Below the pieces are notes generated by a model. The model searched no databases, was not told the origin of the DNA, and saw nothing but the letters and a program-made list of their open reading frames with translations. Below, in pieces: positions 8,601 to 16,884 of a stretch of DNA of 64,000 nucleotides (positions within the stretch are counted from its first letter, which is position 1; each line of letters opens with the position of its first letter). The translations under genes and the position numbers were made by a program. This stretch comes from Plantibacter elymi (nom. nud.) (GTDB lineage: Bacteria > Actinomycetota > Actinomycetes > Actinomycetales > Microbacteriaceae), in assembly GCF_900177795.1 (NCBI RefSeq), contig NZ_FXWJ01000004.1, positions 248,001 through 312,000 on the forward strand. The letters are read 5' to 3'.

Positions 8601-10166
8601 CTTCGTCCCGATCTCCGCGCCGCGCTCCTGGGCCGCCTGCTTCTCGGAGATGGCGCCGCGTCGGGCGTCGCCGGCCCGCGCCGCTTGCAGGCGGGTCTGG
8701 ACGAGTTCCTCGATCGCGGCCAGCAGCAGGTTGCCGCTCGACACGCTGTCGGCGAGGTGGCCGACGTCGAGCGGGCTGTTGGGCGACGACGCGTGCGGGA
8801 GCCACTTGACCCACGAGAGGGCGTTCGACCACGCGGGCGAGACGATCGCCGAGACGACGACCTCGGCCGGCGAGTGGAGGGCGGTGAGCTGGACGAGGAT
8901 GCCGTTCACCGCTCCCCCGGCGGTCTGCGGTGAACCGGCGATGCCGAGCGCGCCTGCGTCGTAGAGGTTGTCGATGATCGGCACGTCGGCGACCGTCGCG
9001 TACTGCTCTTTCAGCTTCTCGAGTCGTTCCTGGAACTCCGGCAGGAAGCTGTCGCGGGCCTTCGCCGAGACCTCGTTGCGCGAGGGCATGGTGCCGACGC
9101 CGAGCCGGAGGTTCAGGAAGGACCAGTGCTCGGGGCGCCTGGTCCACAGCAGTGGCCCCCGCGTGAGTGCGTGCTTGAGCGCCTCCGAGGTGGACGGTGC
9201 CTCCCGCATGCGGACGTCGTGCTCGATCTCCCGCTCGGCCGCGAGCTGCTTGCCGAGGGACTCGAGGCGCTCGTCGAAGATCTTGATCTGCTGCTTGAGT
9301 TTGCGCTTGTTGCGCCCGCGACCGGTGAAGTAGTTGCCGATGAGCATGAGCGGCGTCATGGCGATGAAGATGAGCGACAGCGGGTTGCGCGTGAAGAAGT
9401 ACATCGCGCCGCCGAGGAGCATCGGCGTGAGCATGCCGAGGAGCGGGAACGGCTGGTTCTCGCGCTCGGTGGGTGGTTCTGGGGCGGGGAAGGTCTCCCC
9501 CGCGTAGCGCTGCTCGACGCGCGGCGAGCGGTTGAAGTACACGGGCCCGGCCTTCGGGACGACACCCGCGCGACCGACGGTCCCGGCGAACCCGATCTCG
9601 ACCTCGGTGTCGCCGATGAGCACGCGCTCCGGCTCGATGACCTTGAGTCGGGGCACGATGCCGCCGTCGACGACGATGCCATTGGCCGCGCCGAGGTCGA
9701 CGAGTTCGATCTCGCCGCCGACCTCGAGGCGTGCGTGCCGCTTCGAGACGAGCGGATCGTCGAGGACGATGTCGCAGCTCGCCTCGCGACCGATGGTCCA
9801 GCTGCCGGCCGGCAGGGTGAACTCGCGGCCGGCGTCGTCGCCGGAGAGGACCCGCACGACGGCGACGGCAGGCGCCTGGCCGGTGCGCGCCGCGGAGTAG
9901 TACACCCCCGCGTCGGCGAGCTCGATGACGGCACCCGAGCCGACCCATGCCTCACCGATGGGAGCCTCCGGCGGGAGCGGTAGGGTCTCGGTCGAACCCG
10001 GCAGACGCGCGTGCAGCGTGAAGTCGGCGTTCGCGGAATCGGGCCCCTGCGGGTCGACGCGCGCGATCGTCGACGCGACCTCGGCGATGCTCGCCGCCGC
10101 GTCCGTCGTCACGACGATGTCGGCGGACGACCCCGACGGCCTGGTCAACGTCAGCTTGATGCGCAT
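5646..10166 (-). CDS. eccC: Type VII secretion ATPase, EccC/EssC family, with N-terminal FHA domain
   Basis: A 1506-residue membrane-bound FtsK/SpoIIIE-family motor that recognises WXG100 substrates and drives their export. Residues 1-90 look like a small ubiquitin-like or FHA-like fold. An FHA domain follows at about 110-190 (WTIGREASCDIVL, SKRHARLE). Two membrane segments lie near 243-285 (GMLTPMLLGGAMYFF; LIFIAMTPLMLIGNYF). Three ATPase modules follow. The first has Walker A GGTTGAGKSEF near 720 and Walker B LVLVIDEF. The second has GTGGSGKST near 1047 and ILLLVDGF. The third, near 1327, has GGPPGSGRT, where Arg replaces the usual Lys, so it may be inactive. An N-terminal FHA region is typical of Firmicutes EssC rather than mycobacterial EccC. 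The ATG at 10166 has AGGGG upstream. Confidence 0.95.
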   Translation of the reverse strand: MRIKLTLTRPSGSSADIVVTTDAAASIAEVASTIARVDPQGPDSANADFTLHARLPGSTETLPLPPEAPIGEAWVGSGAVIELADAGVYYSAARTGQAPAVAVVRVLSGDDAGREFTLPAGSWTIGREASCDIVLDDPLVSKRHARLEVGGEIELVDLGAANGIVVDGGIVPRLKVIEPERVLIGDTEVEIGFAGTVGRAGVVPKAGPVYFNRSPRVEQRYAGETFPAPEPPTERENQPFPLLGMLTPMLLGGAMYFFTRNPLSLIFIAMTPLMLIGNYFTGRGRNKRKLKQQIKIFDERLESLGKQLAAEREIEHDVRMREAPSTSEALKHALTRGPLLWTRRPEHWSFLNLRLGVGTMPSRNEVSAKARDSFLPEFQERLEKLKEQYATVADVPIIDNLYDAGALGIAGSPQTAGGAVNGILVQLTALHSPAEVVVSAIVSPAWSNALSWVKWLPHASSPNSPLDVGHLADSVSSGNLLLAAIEELVQTRLQAARAGDARRGAISEKQAAQERGAEIGTKSSNDTGTKSPIPAIVLLISDDVGVDRARLVQLAEIAADAGVFPIWIADDVVSLPAACRTFLQVPEAGAGVDAPATVGMVRLGYSVDDARPEFVDPVTALDYARRMASVIDAGALVEDSSDLPRSVSMVTLLGPELTTSSDAVVDRWRQNSSIHDRTPGLPPKPRRAGQLRATVGSGGVDAMHLDLRAQGPHALVGGTTGAGKSEFLQAWVLGMAAEYSPDRVSFLFVDYKGGSAFADCVTLPHCVGLVTDLSPHLVRRALTSLRAELHFREHLLNRKKAKDLLELEKRGDPDSPPALVLVIDEFAALVGEVPEFVDGVVDIAQRGRSLGIHLIMATQRPAGVIKDNLRANTNLRVALRMADESDSQDVVGVKDAAHFDPGVPGRGIAKTGPGRLSIFQSGYAGGWTSDEPKRSDIEVRELRFGGETRWEEPRAADAEEERDLGPTDQQRLVASIIAAADRASIPAPRRPWLDELAPVYDLSKLRQRSDAELLIGVADLPDSQEQRPVYFRPDVDGHIAVFGTGGSGKSTVLRTLATAAGITPRGGPVEVYGLDFGAGSLRMLEALPHVGSIIPGDDQERVIRLLRRIKEIVDERSVRYAEANASSITDYRRVSGRNDERRILLLVDGFQSFRQEYETTLGLSSWYTLFQQLITDGRQLGVNIAFSADRPGSVPTNISSGVQRRVVLRLADETGYQLLGVPKDILGPESPAGRAIVDGLEVQVAILGGSPVLSDQSVATVRLAEAMSRAGATITAPPIGALPKEIEARELPERVGDRPVLGIGDADLAPIGFDPSGAFLVGGPPGSGRTNAVASLVGAMRRFDPATRFVYFGSKRSELLRELRFDESAVTPETIAEQAKVLSAAIAAETVTGRTVVVIETLSDYLNGIADPPLVELIKAIKRSDHLVIAENEVSGWSSSWPLMGEIKSARRGILLQPEQMEGDLVLRTTFPRLARKDFPQGRGIYANRGALSRVQLPIAPEFPVT

Positions 10167-10261
10167 GCAGGATCCCCTTGGAAGTGCGGGCCGCTCGACG
10201 CGACCTCGATCAGCCTAGCGACGGGTGATGGCTCCACGACGCGTCTCAACGCCGGCCGTCC

Positions 10262-10900
10262 TCAATCCCGGGTCGGCCGGACGATCTTCTGGACGTCGTC
10301 CACGGTCGAAGGCTCAGGTGCCGGGTCGAAGAGGGCGACGGGCAGCTCGATGGTCGAACAGTCGAGGTCCGGCAGGTTGGAGGTCGACGTGACGACCCGA
10401 GCGTCTCCGTCGCGTTCAAGCCGATACTCGATGCCTCGGGCATCGAGCGTTTCCGGTGGGGTCCCTTCCGTGCTCGCCCACTGCGCGGCGACGCAGCCGC
10501 GAACGGCGGCGACGGATGCGTCCGCTCCATCCGTGACCTCGACCGGAGCGAACGGGAGCGGGCCGGGCAAGACCTCGGTGTTCCCGCTGTTCGTGAGGCG
10601 GTCGAGGGACGCACCGTACAGCCTGGATCGCAGATCGTACGCCGTCGTTGCGTTCAGCGATGGCCGCGAGAAGTCATTCCGGTTGATGGCCATTGCCTGC
10701 GCCTCGAGCGATGCCCGTACCGCTCCAACCCACGGGTCGTCCTCCAATGATCCCTCCGGGACTCCGGACCGCCAGACCATGGTGGGCTCCGCGGACGGCT
10801 GCTGCGTCGTCGGCGTGCACGCGGTGAGCGAGCTCAAGACGGTCGCGGCGAGAACCGCCGCGACCGTCCGCCGAGTCTCAATCCTCCGGGTAGTTTGCAT
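10262..10900 (-). CDS. Lipoprotein coupled to the large WXG-headed protein
   Basis: A 212-residue protein with the signal peptide TVAAVLAATVLSSLTAC, a lipobox with Cys near residue 28. It is predicted to be anchored on the outer face of the membrane. The remainder is soluble and unrecognised. The ATG at 10900 lies 23 bp inside the upstream gene, which indicates coupling; no strong ribosome binding site is visible. The arrangement of a large WXG-headed protein followed by an overlapping lipoprotein gene mirrors the hydrolase-lipoprotein pair at 1470-3670. An immunity or surface-tethering role is possible but unproven. Confidence 0.75.
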   Translation of the reverse strand: MQTTRRIETRRTVAAVLAATVLSSLTACTPTTQQPSAEPTMVWRSGVPEGSLEDDPWVGAVRASLEAQAMAINRNDFSRPSLNATTAYDLRSRLYGASLDRLTNSGNTEVLPGPLPFAPVEVTDGADASVAAVRGCVAAQWASTEGTPPETLDARGIEYRLERDGDARVVTSTSNLPDLDCSTIELPVALFDPAPEPSTVDDVQKIVRPTRD

Positions 10901-13280
10901 ACGCGGTGTAGTTATTGAACTTCTCGAGCAGCTGCGTCGCCCGCACATCGAGTTTGTCGGTGCTGTTGGCTGCCTCGCTGATGAGGTCGTCAAGGTCACC
11001 TCGATGGCTGTCGACCCATGCCCACCAGACGTCGGGGTCGTCGGTGTCCGGCGGCTGGAGACCAGACTCTGGGGACAGCTCCAGCAGCATCTGAGCGAAG
11101 CCGATCTGCGTGGCATGCAGGCGGTCATCCTTCCCGTCTTCCAACGTCGTGAGCAGGTCATCGTAGGAGCCCGCCCACGCATCACCGGCGGCACCTGTGG
11201 CCGCGTCCGTGAGCTGGCCTCTGATGTATCCGATCCCTTCGCTCGCGATCTTCTCGGCCACTGCGTCGCCGAGCGTTCCGACCAGCTTGTCGAGGCCGGG
11301 AATGGGCAGCATGCCCACACCGGTCTCGACGACGCCGATCGCCGACTGGACCGCTTCGTCGTGACGAGCGGCTTCACCGAGGTTGACACCGGCGGTGCTG
11401 CCGTCGACGACGGACTGCAGGACAGAGACGCGAGCGGCCGCATCGACCGGGTTGTAGACGCCGAGTTCCGCGGCACCGAGCACAGTGTTCTGGTAATCGG
11501 TGACAACGGCCTGCAGCGTTTCCGCGCCGGCGTCCGTACTCGCGGCGATGCCGAGGATTCGAGCAAGAGCTTCCGGCGACAGGTTGGCGTACTCCCGCTG
11601 ATCGCCCTCAATTCCGTAGGGGTCCATCAGTGCAGTCGGGTCCGACCCCTTGCCGCTCAGCGCCGACATCGGATGCTCGACGATTCCCGGGATCTGCGGA
11701 GCCAACGCCTGGACGAGCTTGACACTTCCCAGCTCGCTCAGATTCTCACTCAGAAAGTGTGGATTGCCCGCAACGTAATCCTCAGCGCTGACTGTGCGGC
11801 GAGGCTCACCGACGAGCTCGTACAGCACATCATGGGTCAGGGTCGACGCCCGGGCCCATGCAGTCGGATCATAACCCGTTGGGTCCGTCGGCCCGCCGGG
11901 GAGCGACTGCGCCCCCTCCCACATCGCGAGAACACCTTCGAAGCCGTCGAGGCCGGAATCCCGACGGCCGTACCAGTAGTCCACCCGGTTCGCGCCGAGC
12001 TCCTCCGAGCGATAGGGCGAGTCCGTGTCCACCAGCGAGTCTGCGTACGGGTCCTGCTCGGTCGAGGTCAGCCAGTCCATGGCCGCGTCGGGGTACTCTC
12101 CCAAGGTGCTGAACACGCGCGAGGTCCAGTCACCCAGCCGGTTGATGTCGTACCCGGCCTGTTCGGCTTCGGCGAGGCTGAGGAAGCCACCGGGGCCCAT
12201 GATGCCCTGTCCCGGCCACGGCTGCCCGTCATAGACGCCAGGGAGACCGCGCTCGTTCGCGTCGGCGATGTCAGCCAAGCCCACGGTCGTGGTCACGCCG
12301 ATCGGGTTGTCGAGCTCGTCGCCGAAGAGGAAGGCGAGGCTCGTCCAGCTGTCGGTGCCGTGCACAGATGCGGACCCGCTGTGCAGCTCCTGGGCGAACT
12401 GGTCGCCGGTCTCCTCGTTCCAACGCTGTGATCCGACGGAGAGGCCACCGCGGACAGACTGTGCGAGCAGCAGAGCCGCGCCGGGAGCCAACCATCCGTT
12501 CTCGCCAGCGTTGTCGATCGCGTCGATCAGCGAGATGACGTCCTCGCCGCCCATGGCGAGGTTCATCTTCGACATGACGACGGGGTCGTTGCCGTACAAC
12601 GCGTAGAGCGACTGCAGTCTGGCGGCGTCCTCTGCGTCGTAGATCCCGTTCTTGGCGAGCTCGGAACCCAGCTCGGCCATGCCCTTGGCGATCGCGTCGG
12701 GGGTGAGGCCGGCAGCCGACGTGATGCCGATGGACGCGAGCGCCGCCTGCTGGGCGTCCCAGTTGTCGCCGCCAGGGGAAGACAGCGCGGAGACGAGCAG
12801 GGCGTCGGCTTCCTCACGCTCTGCAGAAAGCGCTTCAAGCAGGCTCTCGGCCTTCGCCTTGTCGTTCAAGGCCGTCTGGTGCTGCTCATCCCGGAGTGCC
12901 TGCTGAGCCGGATCCGGACCGCCGATGGCATCCATGTACTGGACCGTGGCCATGAGACTCGCCTGGACAATCGTCTCCTTGTAGCTGGTCGCTCGCGTCC
13001 TGATGCCTTCGACGGTCGTGGTGTAGGTCGCGATCGCCGCGCGGACCTCCGCCATCTCCGGAACCACTGCATTGATCTTGCCGATCGGCGTCGACAACGA
13101 GCTGACCCAGGCCGTTGCGGCCTCTCCACTCCAGATCGAATCGGTGATGCCGCCCTGAGCCGTCACGGCGGTGTCGCGTGCCTCGGTCAGACTCGTCTCC
13201 GTGGTCTGGATCGTCGTGGCGATCGTCGCCAGGGACCCGGAGTCGATCTGACCGGGGGTGTCTGCTGTCCAGTTCGCCAT
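10878..13280 (-). CDS. Large WXG-domain protein, putative T7SS effector or surface protein
   Basis: An 800-residue protein. Residues 1-110 form a WXG-type helical hairpin with the turn DSIWSGEAATAW, carrying the intact Trp-Ser-Gly. A coiled region follows near 120-165 (ALNDKAKAESLLEALSAEREE). The remaining 600 residues are mainly helical and acidic, with no enzyme motif I recognise. This size with an N-terminal WXG domain is typical of actinobacterial ESX substrates that carry a C-terminal cargo. The ATG at 13280 overlaps the stop of the 90-residue gene upstream (TGATG), which probably encodes its secretion partner. Whether the cargo is a toxin or structural is unknown. Confidence 0.75.
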   Translation of the reverse strand: MANWTADTPGQIDSGSLATIATTIQTTETSLTEARDTAVTAQGGITDSIWSGEAATAWVSSLSTPIGKINAVVPEMAEVRAAIATYTTTVEGIRTRATSYKETIVQASLMATVQYMDAIGGPDPAQQALRDEQHQTALNDKAKAESLLEALSAEREEADALLVSALSSPGGDNWDAQQAALASIGITSAAGLTPDAIAKGMAELGSELAKNGIYDAEDAARLQSLYALYGNDPVVMSKMNLAMGGEDVISLIDAIDNAGENGWLAPGAALLLAQSVRGGLSVGSQRWNEETGDQFAQELHSGSASVHGTDSWTSLAFLFGDELDNPIGVTTTVGLADIADANERGLPGVYDGQPWPGQGIMGPGGFLSLAEAEQAGYDINRLGDWTSRVFSTLGEYPDAAMDWLTSTEQDPYADSLVDTDSPYRSEELGANRVDYWYGRRDSGLDGFEGVLAMWEGAQSLPGGPTDPTGYDPTAWARASTLTHDVLYELVGEPRRTVSAEDYVAGNPHFLSENLSELGSVKLVQALAPQIPGIVEHPMSALSGKGSDPTALMDPYGIEGDQREYANLSPEALARILGIAASTDAGAETLQAVVTDYQNTVLGAAELGVYNPVDAAARVSVLQSVVDGSTAGVNLGEAARHDEAVQSAIGVVETGVGMLPIPGLDKLVGTLGDAVAEKIASEGIGYIRGQLTDAATGAAGDAWAGSYDDLLTTLEDGKDDRLHATQIGFAQMLLELSPESGLQPPDTDDPDVWWAWVDSHRGDLDDLISEAANSTDKLDVRATQLLEKFNNYTAYANYPED

Positions 13281-13552
13281 CAGCCTTGCCCGTTCAGCTG
13301 CGTATCGGTCGAATCCCAGGTGCTGACGATGTCGCTCGCCGTCTTCCCGGCCTCGACCATCGCGGAGCCGGCGAGGGAGACGTGCACGGACACCCACATC
13401 GCGAAGCTCTCAGCTGCGGCGGTCACGGCGCTGCTGCAGCTACCGGAGAAGTCGAGTGGGATGTTCTGCGGCAGGCCCGAGCCGCTCGGTGTCAGTGGTG
13501 CGGCGACGGACAGGATCTCCGTCCCCTTTACGACGAGTGGTTGCTCGCTCAT
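13280..13552 (-). CDS. Small Esx-like partner protein
   Basis: About 90 residues, all-helical in pattern, with a Ser/Ala-rich stretch (SGSCSSAVTAAAESFAMW) in place of a clear WXG motif. Size and position just before a WXG-headed effector gene fit a small Esx-type secretion partner that dimerises with the effector N-terminus. The ATG at 13552 is preferred over 13555 because AGGGG lies at a better distance. It is the first gene of its operon, about 75 bases downstream of a -10 element and palindrome shared with the WXG100 promoter. Confidence 0.65.
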   Translation of the reverse strand: MSEQPLVVKGTEILSVAAPLTPSGSGLPQNIPLDFSGSCSSAVTAAAESFAMWVSVHVSLAGSAMVEAGKTASDIVSTWDSTDTQLNGQG

Positions 13553-13625
13553 CATTCCCCTTCATAGAACCGGCGCAGCGGACCCGCGCCGCCCACCGGT
13601 TGCTCGTCCGGCGGGTACGTCGTTC

Positions 13626-13671
13626 AGCGTATCCGAGAGCACGGGGCGCGACGATGGGGAGCACTCCCCAT
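13626..13671 (-). promoter_or_regulatory. Promoter of the Esx-like/WXG effector operon with T7SS palindrome
   Basis: The same 18-bp inverted repeat as at 5601-5618 occupies 13654-13671. After 22 bases it is followed on the minus strand by TACGCT (13626-13631), a good actinobacterial -10. The leader is about 70 bases. The shared sequence and geometry argue for one regulator controlling both T7SS substrate promoters. Confidence 0.65.
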
Positions 13672-13685
13672 GCCCGACGGCGTTC

Positions 13686-15008
13686 TCAGCCGACGACGAC
13701 GCGGATCGGGAACTCACCGATCCCGATGGTCGACCCGGCTTCCGCGACGTAGGCCTCGCCTGGCTGGCAGACGGTGACCGCGCCGGACGCATCGGTGATC
13801 GTCGTGCCGTTCGTGGAGTGCAGGTCCGTCACGCGGAGCGACCGTCGTCCGGGTACGACGACCGTGTGCGTCTTCGAGACGGACATGCGCGGGTCGACGA
13901 GTGAACGCAGCTCGGCGTCGGGCTGTTCGGGCCGCGCCGCAGGGTTGCGCCCGAGCAGGATCGGCCCGCGGAGCGGGATGCGCTCACCGTCGGGCAGCTC
14001 GAGCGCGAAGTCCCCCGCTCGCAGCGACGCTGAGACGACCGTGGCGCCGACGTCCGCTCCCGGCGTCGGGACCACAGTGTCCGCTGCTGGCCGGACCGGT
14101 CCCGGCACGTTCGGCTCCGGCGCGCCCGGGGACACCGGTGCACCGGCGAACAGTCCCGGCGGAACGGTGATCTGCAGCTCCGGCGGGACCGAGGACGTCG
14201 ATGCGGCCGGAGCGCGCGTCTGAGCGGGTGCGACCGGCGGCTCGCGGAACTGCGGCTCGGGAGCGGGTGGCTCGACGACGACCGGCGTCGGCTCAGGGGC
14301 GGAGTCCGCGGGAGCCCACGTCGGTTCGGGAGCCGGAGCCGCAGGAGCCGGGACCCCGGGGACCGGAGCCTCGGGAACGGCACGCTCGGGAGCCGGCACC
14401 TGGGCAGCCGGAGCCTCGAAGACCGGAGCCGGTTCGGCGGACGTCGGGGTCGAGACGGCAGGGGACGGTGTCGGCGCATCGGCCGTCGCGGGAGCCCAGC
14501 CCGGGGCGACCTGCCCGTCCGTGACGGGGACGTCTGTAGGTGCGCCTGCAGGAGACGCTTCCGCGCTGCCCGGCGCCGCTGCCGGACGCGGAGCGAGGAC
14601 GGTCCGAGCGCCGTGCACGCGCAGGGTGGCGGAGGCGTCGGGATCGGACTCGGCCGCCAGCTCGGCGAGCGCGCGCAGGAAGGTCAGGAACGGCTCCTGC
14701 CCGACCAACGAGCGCTGGCGCCGGCGCTTCTGGACGCCGTGCTGCATGATGAACGTCGCCGCCGCCGTTCCCCGTGCGGACGGGGCGGTCGTGATCGCGA
14801 ACGCGAGCAGCGGAGCCGGGTCGTCGACGGACACGACCCGCAAGCGGATGTCCGCGCTCGTCCCACCGTCGATCGCGACATAGTGTCTGGTCTGCTGCGC
14901 ATCCTCACCGGAGGCGGCGACCGCACGTTGGACGAGCGCGACGACGTCGTCAGCGGTCCCCGCGAGGTCGAGATCCAGACCGGTGTCGGTCAGGTCGGGT
15001 GATCTCAT
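13686..15008 (-). CDS. FHA-domain protein with Pro/Ala-rich linker
   Basis: A 440-residue cytosolic protein. Residues 1-160 are a folded alpha/beta region. Residues about 165-325 are a low-complexity Ala/Pro/Glu linker. Residues about 330-440 are an FHA domain with the usual landmarks: ILLGRNP, a Ser-x-x-His-like SVSKTHTVV, and DLHSTNGTTI. FHA domains bind phosphothreonine, so the protein should read out kinase signals. Together with the FHA part of EccC and the PP2C phosphatase it suggests phospho-control of the secretion system. The ATG at 15008 has GGAGGA seven bases upstream. The first 150 residues may be related to the partial protein at the left edge. Confidence 0.88.
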   Translation of the reverse strand: MRSPDLTDTGLDLDLAGTADDVVALVQRAVAASGEDAQQTRHYVAIDGGTSADIRLRVVSVDDPAPLLAFAITTAPSARGTAAATFIMQHGVQKRRRQRSLVGQEPFLTFLRALAELAAESDPDASATLRVHGARTVLAPRPAAAPGSAEASPAGAPTDVPVTDGQVAPGWAPATADAPTPSPAVSTPTSAEPAPVFEAPAAQVPAPERAVPEAPVPGVPAPAAPAPEPTWAPADSAPEPTPVVVEPPAPEPQFREPPVAPAQTRAPAASTSSVPPELQITVPPGLFAGAPVSPGAPEPNVPGPVRPAADTVVPTPGADVGATVVSASLRAGDFALELPDGERIPLRGPILLGRNPAARPEQPDAELRSLVDPRMSVSKTHTVVVPGRRSLRVTDLHSTNGTTITDASGAVTVCQPGEAYVAEAGSTIGIGEFPIRVVVG

Positions 15009-15097
15009 CGGTGGTTCCTCCCCAAGCGCCGTCGGCCGACGACGGCAACGGATCGATTATCGCGCACGCGAGAGCTCGACGGGCGGCACGTCCGGGA

Positions 15098-15586
15098 TCA
15101 GCCCCCGTCGTGCTCCCACGGCCAGCGCGGGGTCGCGCGCCGCCCGGTGGACGACGTCGCGACGGCGGCGGCCGCCAGGACCATGACGAGCGCCAACACC
15201 CCGACGGTGACCGAGAACGGTCCGGTCAGCGTCGTCACGGCGAAGGCGGCGGCGTCCGCTCCGTCCCGGCTGGCGATCGCGTCGAACACGCCGCCGCTCA
15301 CGCCGTACGCGAGCCAGGCGAGCAGCCCCGCGAGGACCGCCGAGCCGACCGAGACGCGCAGCGGGGTGCGGCGCGTCTCACGGATGATCGCCCAGAGCAC
15401 CACGATCGTGGCGACCACGACCATGAGCGGACCGGTCAGCGGGCCGGCGTCCGGGTCGGTCACGACATCGAGGTCCGCCAGCAGGCTGATGAACCCGAAG
15501 GCGCAGACGACGAGCGCCACGTAGGTGGCCGCTGCGAACGGGGCGACCCACCAGGGGCCACGTGCTCCGTCCGCGTCACCGGTCAT
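15098..15586 (-). CDS. Four-helix integral membrane protein, function unknown
   Basis: A 162-residue protein with four predicted membrane helices (near residues 12-38, 49-70, 78-102 and 122-145). The C-terminus is short and basic (TGRRATPRWPWEHDGG). There are no charged catalytic residues inside the membrane. The start is two bases after the stop of the upstream membrane protein gene, so the two are co-translated. It resembles small uncharacterised actinobacterial membrane proteins. I do not recognise a defined function. Confidence 0.75.
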   Translation of the reverse strand: MTGDADGARGPWWVAPFAAATYVALVVCAFGFISLLADLDVVTDPDAGPLTGPLMVVVATIVVLWAIIRETRRTPLRVSVGSAVLAGLLAWLAYGVSGGVFDAIASRDGADAAAFAVTTLTGPFSVTVGVLALVMVLAAAAVATSSTGRRATPRWPWEHDGG

Positions 15587-15588
15587 GC

Positions 15589-16623
15589 TCAGCGGGCGGT
15601 CGTCGGTCCGGCTTCGAGGACGCGCTCGTACTCGGCACGGGCTTCGAGGTTCGCCTCGCGCACCTTGCGTCCGCGGGCTGCGATCCAGCCACCCAGCCAG
15701 ACGGGGATCTCGCGGGCGACGACGAAGGCGAGGACCGGCCCGAAGGTGAAGGCGACACCGGTGACCTCGGCGAGGATCTCGTCGACGCTGAGCGTCCAAG
15801 CGCGCTCCTGGACCAGGAACCCGCCGACCCACGCGAGGAAGACGACCAGGCCGATGATGAAGCCGCCGAGCACCCAGTGCACCCAGCCGGAACGGTTCAC
15901 GATGGTCGCGGTCACGACCCAGGCAAGGAAGAAGCCTGCGGCGGCCATGAGGAACGGCCAGCTGGTGGCGATCTGGATGAGGTTCTCGACGAACGTGCCG
16001 TCGCCTTCCAGGACCAGCTGGAGGCCCGCGACGGCTACCGCGTAGAGGCCGGCGAAGATGATGGTGCCGAGGAGACCGATGAGGATGCCGAAGCCGCGGT
16101 TGCCGCGGACCTCCGGCTCGGACGGCGCCTGGACGTACAGCGGGAAGGCCTGCTGCTGCTCGGTCTCAGCGGCGGTGGCGGTCTCGGTCGCGCCGGAGCG
16201 GGCGACCGGCTCGTAGGCCGCGGCGGGGTACGGGTGGGCGCCGGTGTCGGCCTGCCGGGCGGTCGCCGTCGACGGCGGGGTACCGGCGGTGTCGTCGTCG
16301 TCGAAGTCGATGTTCGAGTACGCGCGCTGCGGCGTGTGCGGCTGGTAGGGACGTGTCTCGCGCACCCCGGCGTCCGAGGCCGTCTCGTCGCGGTCTGCGA
16401 CCCGACGGTCGTCGACGACCGGGTCCGCCCCGACGCCGTCCGCCGTGGAGATGGTGTCCTGCTGCACGGTGTCCTCGGAGAGGATGTCCCGCTCAGCCAC
16501 GGGCCGCTCGGCAACGGGCCGCTCGGACGCGGTCGTGGGACGCACGGAGCCAGACGCGGTCTGGGCAGCCGCCGGAGTGCTCGGGTCGGTCGGCGATCCG
16601 GGCTCGGGGTTCTGGGTGCTCAT
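15589..16623 (-). CDS. Membrane protein with long disordered N-terminus
   Basis: A 344-residue protein. Residues 1-175 are Ser/Thr/Pro/Glu-rich and probably disordered, with a short repeat SERPVAERPVAERDIL. Four membrane helices follow between about 178 and 320 (beginning GFGILIGLLGTIIFAGLY). The C-terminal tail is charged. The ATG at 16623 is well supported by AAGGAG. It heads a short run with the 162-residue membrane gene. Neither a transport signature nor an enzyme motif is visible. A role with the neighbouring T7SS genes is possible only by proximity. Confidence 0.72.
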   Translation of the reverse strand: MSTQNPEPGSPTDPSTPAAAQTASGSVRPTTASERPVAERPVAERDILSEDTVQQDTISTADGVGADPVVDDRRVADRDETASDAGVRETRPYQPHTPQRAYSNIDFDDDDTAGTPPSTATARQADTGAHPYPAAAYEPVARSGATETATAAETEQQQAFPLYVQAPSEPEVRGNRGFGILIGLLGTIIFAGLYAVAVAGLQLVLEGDGTFVENLIQIATSWPFLMAAAGFFLAWVVTATIVNRSGWVHWVLGGFIIGLVVFLAWVGGFLVQERAWTLSVDEILAEVTGVAFTFGPVLAFVVAREIPVWLGGWIAARGRKVREANLEARAEYERVLEAGPTTAR

Positions 16624-16884
16624 CGCGTACTCCTTCGGCGGAAGCCAGTTCAGGAGCGCCCTCACGGCACTCCGCTCGCCACGGTAGCAAGCCGGGGCAC
16701 GGATGCCCGGCAACCTCGCCGGGACTCGCGCACTCCCGTCGACCCGATTCAGGTCTGATTCATATCCGGAGGAAACGGACTCCTCAGCTCCGCGCGCTTG
16801 AGTGGGAGTTCTAACAGACATCTGTCGGATCACTGCCGATCCCGCGACGCCGATCCCCCACGGCGCATCCCCCGGAAAGGCCCC

